Positions 9,183-18,887 are shown, numbered from the stretch's first letter. The stretch is 64,000 bases of DNA from Gilvimarinus chinensis DSM 19667 (GCF_000377745.1 NZ_KB898709.1:315001-379000); one strand, 5' to 3'. Numbers and translations: made by a program. The notes: generated by a model not told the origin, from the sequence alone.

Positions 9183-9961
9183 TTGGACCACCCAGCTACA
9201 AAGCTAGAGGTAGGGATTTTGGCCTATAGTGACCCAGAAAAACCGATTATTTTTATGCATATATCCAAGACTGCGGGTAGCACCCTATACCAAATATTTC
9301 AAAGAAACTATAAAAGAAATCAAATGTATAAACTTGGCATAACCAAGGCCCCACAGGATGTAGACTTCAGAAAGCGCCTTAAGGGATCTAAAGAGAGCCG
9401 TTTTAGCCCTATCGGAAGTGAAAGCTGTAATTGGACACAACCTTTATGGATTGCACAAAGCATTTCCATCCGACGCTCAGTACATAACTGTTATACGACA
9501 CCCATTGAGCGGAATCATTTCACGCTACAATTACGTGAAAAGCAACCGACATCACTACTTACACGACAAGAAAAATCAACAAGCCCCAACACTAGAGAGA
9601 TATGTCGAAGCGCTACGCGCAAAAGAGCTGAACAACGGAATACTTCGAGCATTTCTTGGCGAAGATTACGCAAAAAAACCATTTTACCAACGCCATAGAT
9701 CGATGATTGACACTGCACTTAAGCATGTAGAAAAACGGTTCGTTTCGATAGTCATACAAGAACACTTTGACGAAAGCGTTGAGCGGTTTTGTGCAATGAA
9801 CGAATGGCAACACCTGAAATTATACCGGAGAACCAAGCAAGATAGATTTCTGTACAACACTCGATAAATTCGAAATTGAGACAACACTAAGATACAACTC
9901 TCTTGATCTTCTACTCCACGAAGAACTCAGAAGAGAACTCATATCAAATCAAGAAAATTAG
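9183..9961 (+). pseudogene. Frameshifted sulfotransferase (Sulfotransfer_2-like)
   Basis: Three consecutive frames together make one sulfotransferase. Frame one carries the PAPS loop FMHISKTAGSTLY. Frame two (from about 9388) carries VIGHNLYGLHK and the 3'-phosphate motif VIRHPLSGIISRY. Frame three (from about 9850) carries the tail LDKFEIETTLRYNSLDLLL and ends at TAG 9959-9961. Removing one G from the GGG at 9383-9385 and one base near 9848-9850 restores a continuous protein of about 257 residues. The only in-frame start is a TTG at 9183 without a clear ribosome site, so the 5' end may also be damaged. Either a true pseudogene or sequencing error. Confidence 0.75.
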
Positions 9962-9996
9962 ATTCTAGAAAATATTAACTTCCTTAAGAGATCGTC

Positions 9997-11112
9997 ATGA
10001 AGAAAGCACTTATCACCGGAATAACCGGCCAAGACGGCTCCTACTTAGCCGAGTTTTTGTTAGAAAAAGGATATGAAGTACACGGAATAAAACGACGTGC
10101 ATCATTATTTAATACTCAGCGGGTGGACCATATTTATCAAGACCCGCACGTAGAGAATCAAAACTTTGTTTTGCACTACGGCGACTTGACCGACTCATCT
10201 AACTTGACACGCATCTTGCAGGAAGTTCAACCGGATGAAGTCTACAACCTGGGCGCGCAATCACACGTAGCAGTATCGTTTGAATCGCCAGAATACACAG
10301 CCGATGTAGACGCTATGGGTACCCTTCGGATTTTGGAGGCTATTCGCCTGCTGGGCCTGGAGAAAAAAACCAGGTTCTACCAGGCCTCCACTTCTGAGCT
10401 TTACGGTTTAGTGCAGGAAACGCCGCAAAAAGAAACAACCCCCATGTACCCCCGCTCGCCCTATGCGGTTGCCAAGCTTTACGCATACTGGATTACCATC
10501 AACTACCGCGAATCTTACGGCATGTATGCCTGCAACGGCATTTTGTTTAACCACGAATCTCCCCGTCGGGGTGAAACCTTTGTTACCCGTAAAATCACTC
10601 GCGGCTTAGCCAATATCTCACAAGGCTTGGAAGACTGCTTGTATATGGGCAATATGGACGCTTTGCGTGACTGGGGCCATGCTAAAGACTACGTACGCAT
10701 GCAATGGATGATGCTACAGCAAGACCAACCTGAAGACTTTGTAATTGCCACCGGCGTTCAATACTCGGTTCGCGAATTTATCAGCTGGTCTGCTAAGGAG
10801 CTTGGCATTACTCTACGCTTTGAAGGCAAAGGGGTAAAGGAACAAGGTATTGTGGATGCAGTAGAAGGAAATAGCGCACCCAACATTAAAGTTGGCGACG
10901 TAATCGTTAAGGTAGACCCTCGCTACTTCCGCCCTGCAGAAGTGGAAACGCTACTAGGCGATCCCAGTAAAGCCAAAGAAAAGCTTGGCTGGACACCAGA
11001 AATAACAACTCAACAAATGTGTGCCGAAATGGTGGCTGAAGACCTTCAGGCTGCCAAACGCCATGCCCTGCTCAAAGAGCACGGTTATGAAATTCCGGTA
11101 TCAGTTGAATAA
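9997..11112 (+). CDS. gmd: GDP-mannose 4,6-dehydratase
   Basis: A 371-residue enzyme that converts GDP-D-mannose to GDP-4-keto-6-deoxymannose, the first step to GDP-L-fucose. It shows [19 protein letters not shown] at the N-terminus, then the family block [17 protein letters not shown]. The STSELYG strand carries the catalytic Thr/Glu, and the YAVAK Tyr/Lys pair follows. Length and motifs are normal for a full active Gmd. It lies 35 bases after the broken sulfotransferase and nine bases before a methyltransferase. fcl and gmm follow, completing a GDP-fucose module. Its base composition is more like the rest of the chromosome than the genes immediately upstream. Confidence 0.96.
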   Translation: MKKALITGITGQDGSYLAEFLLEKGYEVHGIKRRASLFNTQRVDHIYQDPHVENQNFVLHYGDLTDSSNLTRILQEVQPDEVYNLGAQSHVAVSFESPEYTADVDAMGTLRILEAIRLLGLEKKTRFYQASTSELYGLVQETPQKETTPMYPRSPYAVAKLYAYWITINYRESYGMYACNGILFNHESPRRGETFVTRKITRGLANISQGLEDCLYMGNMDALRDWGHAKDYVRMQWMMLQQDQPEDFVIATGVQYSVREFISWSAKELGITLRFEGKGVKEQGIVDAVEGNSAPNIKVGDVIVKVDPRYFRPAEVETLLGDPSKAKEKLGWTPEITTQQMCAEMVAEDLQAAKRHALLKEHGYEIPVSVE

Positions 11113-11121
11113 GGTAGCACC

Positions 11122-12021
11122 ATGACGAATGAAGACCTCTTATCACGCTTAAGAAAGGTGTATTCACATTTTTCGATTGAAAACCTCAAAAACATTTGCC
11201 CCGCCGATTTTCAAAACAACTTAGAACAGCGCATTGGAACGATAGATGCTGAATCGGAAGGTTACAGTCAAGACGAGCTGGAGCAACAACGAGATTTATC
11301 AATTAAATTTCACTGGGGCCACGATCATGACTTTGGTTCGTTCTCCCTCAAAGGCAGAATGGGCAACCGACACCTCCGGCTTATGGAAAGGTTTTGCTCA
11401 CTCTTCTCTATTCCGCTAGAGAGCTTTCAATCTCAACGTATTCTTGACGTTGGGTGCTGGACTGGCGGCACAACGCTATTACTCTGCGCACTCGGTGCGC
11501 AACGAGTAGTCGCTAATGAAGAAGTCGTAAAGTATGCTAATACTGTCAAGTACTTAACGGAAGCCTTTGGCCTAGAAAATACGGTTTCAATTGAAACCTC
11601 TTCTCTTTACCAATTGCAAGACTCTACTCACCATCAGCAGTATGATCGAGTATATTTTCCAGGAGTTGTCTATCATTTATCTGACCCAGTCCTTGCTTTA
11701 CGAATAATGTTTAATTCCTTGCGCCTCGGAGGCGATATACTGATCGAGTCCGCCGGCATCAACAGCGAAGAGCCGTTCTGCCGGTTTGATGGTAACTTTA
11801 TCTATCACAATGATGGCTCAACCCGTGAGGAACTAAATCGAGGCGGCTGGAATTACTTTCTCCCCTCCCCTTTAGCACTTAAACGCATGATGCAAGAGGT
11901 AGGGTTTGTTGAGGTATCATCCGTATGGGATAGCAATACTAATAGAGTATTTGCTTATGGCAAGAAATCTCAACAGATTGGCATTTGCAAGGCAGGATTG
12001 TCTCGCCCCTCAATTCTTTAA
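11122..12021 (+). CDS. SAM-dependent methyltransferase, CmoB-like fold
   Basis: A 299-residue class I methyltransferase. Motif I is ILDVGCWTGGTT (about residues 109-120). Before it lies FHWGHDHDFGSF, and later VYFPGVVYHLSDP gives the post-motif segment seen in CmoB-like and DUF1698-type proteins. True CmoB acts on tRNA, but position between gmd and fcl suggests a small-molecule or sugar acceptor here, for example O-methylation of the glycan (inference). It starts nine bases after gmd and ends 27 bases before fcl. The acceptor cannot be named. Confidence 0.8.
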   Translation: MTNEDLLSRLRKVYSHFSIENLKNICPADFQNNLEQRIGTIDAESEGYSQDELEQQRDLSIKFHWGHDHDFGSFSLKGRMGNRHLRLMERFCSLFSIPLESFQSQRILDVGCWTGGTTLLLCALGAQRVVANEEVVKYANTVKYLTEAFGLENTVSIETSSLYQLQDSTHHQQYDRVYFPGVVYHLSDPVLALRIMFNSLRLGGDILIESAGINSEEPFCRFDGNFIYHNDGSTREELNRGGWNYFLPSPLALKRMMQEVGFVEVSSVWDSNTNRVFAYGKKSQQIGICKAGLSRPSIL

Positions 12022-12048
12022 CTTAACTTTTATCTCGAGCCTTTATTT

Positions 12049-13008
12049 ATGCTTAAAGTCTTTGTAGCAGGCCATCACGGTATGGTTGGGTCCGCCGTTG
12101 TTCGACAACTACAAAAGCAGGGAAATGTAGAGATTATTTTCCGCTCACGTGATGAGCTGAATTTACTCGATCAGGCAGCGGTACGAGCCTTTTTCAATTC
12201 CGAATCGATCGATCAAGTGTACTTGGCTGCCGCTAAGGTCGGCGGCATTATCGCCAACAATACCTACCCCGCTGAGTTTATTTACGAAAATCTGATGATT
12301 GAGTCGAACATCATTCACTCAGCCCATAAAGCAGGCGTACAACAATTATTATTTTTAGGCTCATCATGTATTTACCCGAAACTGGCAGAGCAGCCTATGC
12401 GGGAAGATGCACTATTGACCGGTACTCTGGAGCCGACTAACGAGCCCTACGCGATTGCCAAGATTGCGGGCATTAAGTTGTGTGAGAGCTATAACCGACA
12501 GTACGGTCGTGATTACCGCTCAGTGATGCCAACCAATTTATACGGCCCGAACGACAACTTTCACCCGGAGAACAGCCACGTTATTCCGGCCCTAATTCGT
12601 CGTTTTCACGAAGCCAAAGAACGCGGGGACTCCAGTGTCACTGCCTGGGGCTCGGGCTCACCCATGCGTGAATTCTTGCATGTTGACGATATGGCAGCGG
12701 CTTGCGTATTTGTTATGAACCTGAATAACGCCACCTACCAAGAGCACACCCAGCCAATGCTAAGCCATATTAATGTCGGCACAGGCGTAGACTGCACTAT
12801 TAAAGGATTAACCGAAACCGTTGCCAAAGTGGTAGGGTTTACAGGCAACATTGAATGGGATACTTCCAAGCCGGACGGTGCACCACGCAAATTGATGGAC
12901 GTATCGCGCCTGCGCAACCTGGGCTGGGCTTATTCTATAGAACTGGAGGACGGCCTGCGCAATGCTTACCAATGGTTTTTAGACAACCAGAGTAACTTCA
13001 GGGGCTAA
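12049..13008 (+). CDS. fcl: GDP-L-fucose synthase
   Basis: A 319-residue epimerase/reductase (WcaG type) that turns GDP-4-keto-6-deoxymannose into GDP-L-fucose with NADPH. It shows the N-terminal [12 protein letters not shown] nucleotide-binding loop, [22 protein letters not shown] with the active-site Ser and Cys, EPYAIAK with the Tyr/Lys pair, and [11 protein letters not shown]. Length is normal. It sits in the same operon as gmd and ends two bases before gmm. Confidence 0.96.
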   Translation: MLKVFVAGHHGMVGSAVVRQLQKQGNVEIIFRSRDELNLLDQAAVRAFFNSESIDQVYLAAAKVGGIIANNTYPAEFIYENLMIESNIIHSAHKAGVQQLLFLGSSCIYPKLAEQPMREDALLTGTLEPTNEPYAIAKIAGIKLCESYNRQYGRDYRSVMPTNLYGPNDNFHPENSHVIPALIRRFHEAKERGDSSVTAWGSGSPMREFLHVDDMAAACVFVMNLNNATYQEHTQPMLSHINVGTGVDCTIKGLTETVAKVVGFTGNIEWDTSKPDGAPRKLMDVSRLRNLGWAYSIELEDGLRNAYQWFLDNQSNFRG

Positions 13009-13010
13009 AC

Positions 13011-13472
13011 TTGTATTTAAGCACTGCAGACTTTACCCAAGTCATTGCCCATACACCTTTAGTATCTATTGACCTTGTGGTAAGAAACCCACAAGGTCAG
13101 TTTCTTTTCGGTTGGCGCACTAACCGACCGGCTAAGAACCACTGGTTTGTACCGGGCGGGCGCATTCAGAAAGATGAGCGCCTAGAAAGTGCTTTTTTAA
13201 GGCTCACCAAAGCCGAGCTTGGCTTAGAAATACCTATGCCCAAAGCAAGCTGGAAAGGCCTATACCAGCACTTTTACGATGATTTTGTTTTTGCTGACAA
13301 TTCAACGCAAAGGGTTTCTACGCATTATGTTGTGCTTGCTTTCGAAGTCCCACTAAAACAAATGGTAAAAGACCTGCCTAAGGCGCAGCACGCTGAATAC
13401 CAGTGGATGACTGTTCCGGAGATTCTAGAAAACCCACAGGTTCATGATTACAGCCGTGCATACTTCACGTAG
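13011..13472 (+). CDS. gmm: GDP-mannose mannosyl hydrolase (Nudix)
   Basis: A 153-residue Nudix-family enzyme that hydrolyses GDP-mannose or GDP-glucose to GDP and sugar. The modified Nudix box typical of this family is seen: VPGGRIQKDERLESAF followed by LTKAELGL, in place of the standard REUXEE helix. The N-terminal DFTQVIAHTPLVSIDLVV is characteristic of the WcaH group. The start is TTG at 13011, two bases after the fcl stop, with a CAGGGG in the end of fcl as ribosome site. It commonly accompanies gmd and fcl and may balance the GDP-mannose/GDP-fucose pools. Confidence 0.92.
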   Translation: MYLSTADFTQVIAHTPLVSIDLVVRNPQGQFLFGWRTNRPAKNHWFVPGGRIQKDERLESAFLRLTKAELGLEIPMPKASWKGLYQHFYDDFVFADNSTQRVSTHYVVLAFEVPLKQMVKDLPKAQHAEYQWMTVPEILENPQVHDYSRAYFT

Positions 13473-13603
13473 CAATTACCTTTTATAAGTAACCAGTTGC
13501 TATAACACGGCCTAAGAGTTTAAGCCTACGCTTCATCAATAGCCTGCGGCCAATTACAGTCTCTATTAACCCATTAATCGTCAAATACATAAGGAGAACA
13601 ACC

Positions 13604-15319
13604 TTGTCCGATGCCGCTTCTGGCAGCTTTCGTTGGCTCTTGTCTCTTGGTGGCAAGTTCTTTCGGGTGGCCCCTGGGCCAACGCTACTAGCCATTCCCG
13701 TTACACTTGTGTCACAAGTTTCAATACTGGTAGCTTTTCTGCTCCCCCTGAAAGTGCTAATTCTGATAGGGTCTGAAGGTCTTCCTCATTACCTTCCCAA
13801 GAATTTAATTCCGTTAGAGCGTGACACTTTGATTCTGTGCTTAAGCGTCGCCACGCCGGGGTTCTTTGTTATTCACCTGATTGCAGAACGACTGCTGCGC
13901 CTTATTTCAGATAGTGGCGCAAAACGCTTACTTACACAGAGCCGCAAAGTTGTGTTGTTTGAGAACCAGGATGACATGGCAGCCTCTAGCTATCGCCGTT
14001 ATGCCGAAGGGCTGTCCAACGCAGTGTTTATTGCTTGCGTCTGGCTGGCGGTAGCTGTTTTTTTTCTTCCATTGTGTTTGTTTCTGATTGGCTATACGGC
14101 CATATGCACTATGAGCGTTGCGGCAGTACACAAATGCAGCAAACCTTTACGGGAACGTATTGACGAAAACTTAGTCCCTCTAACTCAAGTGCTAACGGCA
14201 ATAGGTTTCTTACTCGCCTTCTTATTATTGGTCGTGCAGTTTTTATCCGGTGCCGCCCAGGGCTTTTTATTTGCCATTGTCTCCCTACTACTTACCCGAC
14301 AAGCGTTTACGCGAACAAACCAGTTGGTATCCGCCATTGTCAATTTGCATAATAATCGGCGCAAATTGAACGCTTTATTTTTTGCTCACCATACCTTTTC
14401 GCAAAAAGATGAAAAGCAGTTTCAGTTTTGGTCTTTGTTCGTTTTAGAGTCCCGCGAACACTGGCTGCGTTCCTTTTTACTTGAGCACTTAGCAATTAAC
14501 CCACAGCGACTGAGTATTTATTGGCACCAAACCGGAGTAAATGAAGTCGTCGCCCTGGAAGTTGACGCACTGGATGACAAAGAAGAGCGGATTGGCCGTT
14601 ATTTGCTCAGACTGTATGGGCGTAACCCTTCCCTACTTGCAAGCCACGAGGCCACTCTGTTATTTGAAGAATCCAGCAAGGCTTTACCGGCCCTGCCGTT
14701 GTTAGCGGCAGGGCCGGTGGAAAAGTGGCATTGCCACTTGTTCGCACTGCCCGATAACTGCACACCTGCCGCGCCTGGAAAACACTCTGAAGATTACCTC
14801 GCTGCTTTGTGGGCTTTTGACCCACCAGAAGACCTGACCGACCGCTATGCCCGCTCCCACCCTATACTTTGGCAGCGCCTGGACGCTGATGTTTTTGAAC
14901 GCTTATACATGGCGGTTAGCGATCAACAAAGACCACTAGTGCACCAACTAGAAGAACAGCTACCCGATATGCTAGCGAGGCTTCGAAACTTACCTTTAGC
15001 GATGCTTAACCCTGAAGTTAATGCCAACACCCTGCTACAGGACGGCGAGGGAAAGCTTTGGATTACCGCCTGGGGACGCTGGGCTCTGGAACCGCTTGGC
15101 AGCAGCTGGCCAATTGCCCCGAAGAATTTGCAGAACATCTCGCACGCTTTGCAGCAAGCATCTGAACAGCGACCAGCCTTAAAGTCGGTAGACGTACAAA
15201 GCGTGATTTTGGCCGCGTTATTGTTTCAATTTGATAGACTGTGCACCCGGCAGCTGTACCTGGACGCCTTAGCCCTGATCCCCCGACTGCTAAAAGCCCA
15301 GGCAAATAACGAACACTAA
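13604..15319 (+). CDS. Polytopic membrane protein with kinase-like C-terminal domain
   Basis: A 571-residue protein starting at TTG 13604 with AAGGAG seven bases before. The first about 240 residues hold roughly five membrane segments (two near 27-90, then about 140-175 and 195-240), resembling the membrane part of an ABC exporter but without any ATPase. The soluble C-terminal half has RYLLRLYGRNPSLL, HLFALPDN and NPEVNANTLLQDGEGKLWI followed by AWGRWALEPLG. This looks like the N-lobe, catalytic loop and DFG region of aminoglycoside-phosphotransferase-type kinases with the key Asp residues changed. Function unknown; its place between gmm and manC ties it to glycan production or export. Confidence 0.7.
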   Translation: MSDAASGSFRWLLSLGGKFFRVAPGPTLLAIPVTLVSQVSILVAFLLPLKVLILIGSEGLPHYLPKNLIPLERDTLILCLSVATPGFFVIHLIAERLLRLISDSGAKRLLTQSRKVVLFENQDDMAASSYRRYAEGLSNAVFIACVWLAVAVFFLPLCLFLIGYTAICTMSVAAVHKCSKPLRERIDENLVPLTQVLTAIGFLLAFLLLVVQFLSGAAQGFLFAIVSLLLTRQAFTRTNQLVSAIVNLHNNRRKLNALFFAHHTFSQKDEKQFQFWSLFVLESREHWLRSFLLEHLAINPQRLSIYWHQTGVNEVVALEVDALDDKEERIGRYLLRLYGRNPSLLASHEATLLFEESSKALPALPLLAAGPVEKWHCHLFALPDNCTPAAPGKHSEDYLAALWAFDPPEDLTDRYARSHPILWQRLDADVFERLYMAVSDQQRPLVHQLEEQLPDMLARLRNLPLAMLNPEVNANTLLQDGEGKLWITAWGRWALEPLGSSWPIAPKNLQNISHALQQASEQRPALKSVDVQSVILAALLFQFDRLCTRQLYLDALALIPRLLKAQANNEH

Positions 15320-15366
15320 AACTTCTTACACGCGACTGAAATAACAACTATTAAGGAACGGCTTTA

Positions 15367-16770
15367 ATGATTTTTCCCGTTATTCTTTCCGGAGGCTCTG
15401 GTAGTCGCCTTTGGCCTATGTCTCGAGAGCTTTACCCTAAGCAGTTTCTTCCTCTGGTCGGTGAAAGCACGCTTTTGCAAGAAACGTTGCAAAGACTGGC
15501 CGGACTCAAACCCCACGCTCCAATACTGGTCTGTAACGAAGAGCACCGATTTCTGGCTGCCGAACAATTGCGCCAGATTAACCAGCTGGATCACAACATT
15601 ATTCTTGAGCCCGTGGGTAAAAATACGGCCCCTGCCATTGCTTTAGCTGCGTTTACCGCTTTAAAAACAGATCCAAATGCCCTTTTGCTGGTATTACCTG
15701 CAGACCATGTTATTAAGAATGCCGAGGCTTTTCGTGCTGAGGTAGAAAAAGCCACCGCGGCAGCGCAAAGCGGCGACTTAGCCACCTTTGGCATAGTCCC
15801 GACCTACCCGGAAACTGGTTATGGTTATATTCAAGCCGGTACCAGCCAAACGCTTGGCTATAAGGTTCAAAGTTTTGTAGAAAAGCCGGATTTGCGTACC
15901 GCCAAAACTTACTTAGCCAGCGGAGATTACTACTGGAACAGCGGTATGTTTCTGTTTCGGGCCGACTGTTATCTAGCAGAGCTTGAACAGCACAGACCTG
16001 ACATCTACCAAGCCTGTAAGGACTCATTTTCAGCCCCGGAAGAAGACTTAGATTTTATCCGGGTGAACAAAGAAATATTCTCACAATGCCCATCTGAATC
16101 GATTGATTACGCCGTGATGGAAAACACCAAGCGCGCCACCGTGTTTCCTTTAGATGCCGGGTGGAGTGACGTAGGCTCCTGGTCCTCAATGGCTGACGTG
16201 TCAGATAAAGATGAAAATGGTAACACCAGTAAAGGTGATGTCATTCAACACAACAGCCGCAACACCTATGTTTTTGCTGAGAACTCTCTGGTCAGCACAG
16301 TTGGCCTGGATGGCCTGGTAGTTGTGCAAACAAAAGATGCCGTCTTAGTAGCAGCGAAAGATCAAGTTCAGGATGTTAAAACCATTGTGCAATCACTTAA
16401 AGCCTCTGCACGATCTGAGTACCGGCTGCACAGAGATGTTTACCGGCCGTGGGGAATGTATGAATCGATTGATGCCGGATACCGCTATCAAGTCAAGCGC
16501 ATAACCGTAAACCCAGGTGCGAAATTATCGGTACAAATGCATCACCATCGTGCAGAGCACTGGGTGGTTGTTTCTGGCACTGCCAAGGTTACGATTGACG
16601 ATGACACAAAACTGATTGCTGAAAACCAGTCGGTTTATATACCGGTGGGCAGTGTTCACGCATTAGAAAACCCGGGCCAAATTCCACTTCAGCTTATTGA
16701 AGTTCAGAGTGGACCCTACCTGGGTGAGGACGATATTATCCGCTTTGAAGACAAGTATGGTCGTAACTAA
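15367..16770 (+). CDS. manC: Mannose-1-phosphate guanylyltransferase / mannose-6-phosphate isomerase
   Basis: A 467-residue bifunctional enzyme making GDP-mannose. The N-terminal nucleotidyltransferase has the signature [14 protein letters not shown] with PKQFL, and FVEKPD near residue 174. The C-terminal cupin (about 360-467) is the type II phosphomannose isomerase domain with [13 protein letters not shown] metal ligands. It supplies substrate for gmd. It follows the membrane protein after 47 bases and is the last gene of the + strand glycan locus; the next gene converges on it. No strong terminator is seen in the 56-base gap. Confidence 0.95.
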   Translation: MIFPVILSGGSGSRLWPMSRELYPKQFLPLVGESTLLQETLQRLAGLKPHAPILVCNEEHRFLAAEQLRQINQLDHNIILEPVGKNTAPAIALAAFTALKTDPNALLLVLPADHVIKNAEAFRAEVEKATAAAQSGDLATFGIVPTYPETGYGYIQAGTSQTLGYKVQSFVEKPDLRTAKTYLASGDYYWNSGMFLFRADCYLAELEQHRPDIYQACKDSFSAPEEDLDFIRVNKEIFSQCPSESIDYAVMENTKRATVFPLDAGWSDVGSWSSMADVSDKDENGNTSKGDVIQHNSRNTYVFAENSLVSTVGLDGLVVVQTKDAVLVAAKDQVQDVKTIVQSLKASARSEYRLHRDVYRPWGMYESIDAGYRYQVKRITVNPGAKLSVQMHHHRAEHWVVVSGTAKVTIDDDTKLIAENQSVYIPVGSVHALENPGQIPLQLIEVQSGPYLGEDDIIRFEDKYGRN

Positions 16771-16826
16771 GTCAAAACTGAGAATTCCATTCTAAGTCCC
16801 ACCTAATATCTGGAAGTCAATAGCTT

Positions 16827-18119
16827 TTACGAAACGACCCCATCAATAACCGCCAATGTTCTCGCCAGCGCGCCGCGATTTTGCTCTGCCACTTGCAGTG
16901 CATTCTGGCCGGCTTGCTCGCGGGCGGTTTGGTCGGTAAGCAAGCGTTCCACCTCTGCGGCAATCAACTGAGCATCGGGCGTTACTTTTAACGCATTCGC
17001 CTCAATCAATAACCGCGACACTTCGGCAAAGTTATACAGCACCGGCCCACCTAAGAGTGGCTTGGCCCATACTGCGGGTTCAATAAAGTTGTGCCCGCCT
17101 ACGTCGGCCAAGGTGCCGCCCATAAAAACCATGTCGCTGGCGCCGTATAGCAGCATCAGCTCGCCCATGGTGTCGCCAAGTATCACATCGGTTTGCGCGT
17201 CGGGCGCTGTTTGGCTGGATCGATTAACGCTGCTAAAGCCGCGTGCCTGTATGAGCTGCCCTACCCGTTCAAACCTTTCTGGGTGGCGTGGCACCAATAC
17301 CATTAACAATTGATTCGCGCCGATTCCTTTTGCCCGCAATGCGGCCAGGGCATCGAGGATGATTTCATCTTCACCGGCGTGGGTGCTGGCCACCAGCCAT
17401 ACCTGGCGTTGGCCGCTTAGTGTCCAGTCGCGCGCCAAAGCCTCGCTTCGCTCTCGCAGTTCGGGGGCGATGGATATATCAAATTTAATATTCCCGGTAA
17501 CCTGCGCTTTATCTGCCGTAAGCCCCAAACGGATAAGGCGTTCGGCATCCGCTTGCTGTTGGATGGCTGCCGCCGACAGCTGGCCCAACATGCGCGACGT
17601 TAATTTTGCGAAGCGCCCGTACCCCCGCGCCGAGCGCTCGGACAAACGGGCGTTAATCAAAATGCTGGGTACGCCTTTGCGGTGCGCTACCGCGAGGGTG
17701 TTGGGCCACAGTTCTGTTTCCATAATCACCAGCGCATCTGGCTGCAGTTTGTTGATAAAGCGGGCAATAGAAAACGGCAGGTCATAGGGCATATAGCTGT
17801 GTAGTACTTGACCGGCTTTAATTTGATCCTTCAGGGTTTCACGCACCCGCTCGGAACCGGTGATGGTGGTACTGGTAATTAACAGCTCAATATCATCGCG
17901 CTGCAAGAGTGCGCGAATGAGAGGCAGCGCGCCTAAAAACTCCCCTACCGATACGGTGTGCAACCAGAGGCGTTTTTTATGCTTGGGTACGGCCGCCACA
18001 AAACCAAAACGCTCCCCCAGGCGCTCAATATGCCGCCGGTCGCGCCGGGCACGCCAGCACTGGCGCATTAGCACCAAGGGGATAAACAAGGTATAGACGA
18101 GTGTGTAAAACAGACGCAT
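16827..18119 (-). CDS. waaA: 3-deoxy-D-manno-octulosonic acid (Kdo) transferase
   Basis: A 430-residue GT30 enzyme that adds Kdo from CMP-Kdo to lipid IVA in the inner membrane. An N-terminal membrane anchor (residues about 1-19) is followed by WLHTVSVGEFLGALPLI, and the donor domain includes METELWPN, GNIKFD, ASTHAGEDE and the C-terminal GGTLADVGGHNFIEPA block. Length is normal for the family. It converges with manC and is not part of the glycan operon, though it is commonly near surface-polysaccharide genes. The Kdo number added cannot be told from the sequence. Confidence 0.95.
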   Translation of the reverse strand: MRLFYTLVYTLFIPLVLMRQCWRARRDRRHIERLGERFGFVAAVPKHKKRLWLHTVSVGEFLGALPLIRALLQRDDIELLITSTTITGSERVRETLKDQIKAGQVLHSYMPYDLPFSIARFINKLQPDALVIMETELWPNTLAVAHRKGVPSILINARLSERSARGYGRFAKLTSRMLGQLSAAAIQQQADAERLIRLGLTADKAQVTGNIKFDISIAPELRERSEALARDWTLSGQRQVWLVASTHAGEDEIILDALAALRAKGIGANQLLMVLVPRHPERFERVGQLIQARGFSSVNRSSQTAPDAQTDVILGDTMGELMLLYGASDMVFMGGTLADVGGHNFIEPAVWAKPLLGGPVLYNFAEVSRLLIEANALKVTPDAQLIAAEVERLLTDQTAREQAGQNALQVAEQNRGALARTLAVIDGVVS

Positions 18120-18280
18120 GTGTAGGATAACGGCCAGAGAAAAGCCGACAGCATAGCGTGAGCCGTGGATGATATAAAGTTGCTTGTGGCTAAGCGCCCG
18201 CGACCGGAGGTGCGCGTTTTAAGAGGGCCGGGTTAAAACTACCGCACTCACGGCGTATATGGCCGCTTCAACGGCAACAT

Positions 18281-18302
18281 AAAAAAGCCGCCCGAAGGCG
18301 GC
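18281..18302 (-). terminator. Rho-independent terminator of the CBS gene
   Basis: On the minus strand a six-pair G+C stem (GCCGCC, CGAA loop at 18293-18296, GGCGGC) is followed by six T. It lies seven bases after the CBS-domain gene stop. Confidence 0.85.
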
Positions 18303-18308
18303 GAAAAC

Positions 18309-18887
18309 TTAATGATTACTGACTTTTAGCGCACTGAACACATCGTTAAAGCTGTGCGCGACGGGTTCGATGTCCAGGTAGCGATCCAGGCGGTGGGCGA
18401 TTTCATCGGCGCTGATTAAGCCGCAGATTTCTTCGTTGTCTTCCAGCACCAGCAGGTAGCTGGCGCCTTCAAACTCCAGCACTTCTACCAAATCTGAGAT
18501 TCTGGCGCGCTCCATAACTTTACGATAGATACCCTGCAACCTTACGGTGGGCGTCATAATATCTTTTACCGTGAGATCGGCGCGGGCCACCCCCATGGCT
18601 GAGGCAGCGGCCAGCACTTTAACGCTCTCGATGTCACGCACGCTGACGATACCCAGCAGTTGGTTGTTACGCCCCACCACCAGTTTGATTTTAGAGTGAG
18701 TAATGCGCATCAGGTACGCGGCATCATCAACACTTACGGTTTGATCAATCACCATAGGCTGACGGCTATCGAAATCGATAAAAACTTTGTTCGCAGGACT
18801 GGTGGGCGTTAACTCGGGGGTTTGAATGTTGGTTAACGTCAGCTTGTGGTTTAACCGGCAAACAGGAATGCTTGGTACGGGTTTCAT
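18309..18887 (-). CDS. Paired CBS-domain protein
   Basis: A 192-residue cytoplasmic protein made of two CBS motifs, about residues 45-100 (ending QLLGIVSVRDIE) and 108-170 (ending EEICGLISADEIAHRL). CBS pairs bind adenine nucleotides or SAM and act as regulators; no enzymatic domain is attached. The start has GGAG seven bases before ATG 18887. An intrinsic terminator follows directly, so it ends its transcription unit. Small proteins of unknown role lie upstream on the same strand. The regulated target is unknown. Confidence 0.85.
   Translation of the reverse strand: MKPVPSIPVCRLNHKLTLTNIQTPELTPTSPANKVFIDFDSRQPMVIDQTVSVDDAAYLMRITHSKIKLVVGRNNQLLGIVSVRDIESVKVLAAASAMGVARADLTVKDIMTPTVRLQGIYRKVMERARISDLVEVLEFEGASYLLVLEDNEEICGLISADEIAHRLDRYLDIEPVAHSFNDVFSALKVSNH

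Noticed and set aside
9183-9961. Programmed ribosomal frameshifting in the second sulfotransferase
   Set aside because: Two separate +1 shifts without a recognisable slippery site plus stop arrangement are needed; decay or sequencing error is simpler.
1-16770. Insertion sequence, integrase or att-site flanking the glycan cassette
   Set aside because: No transposase or integrase motifs and no matching direct repeats seen at the composition borders.
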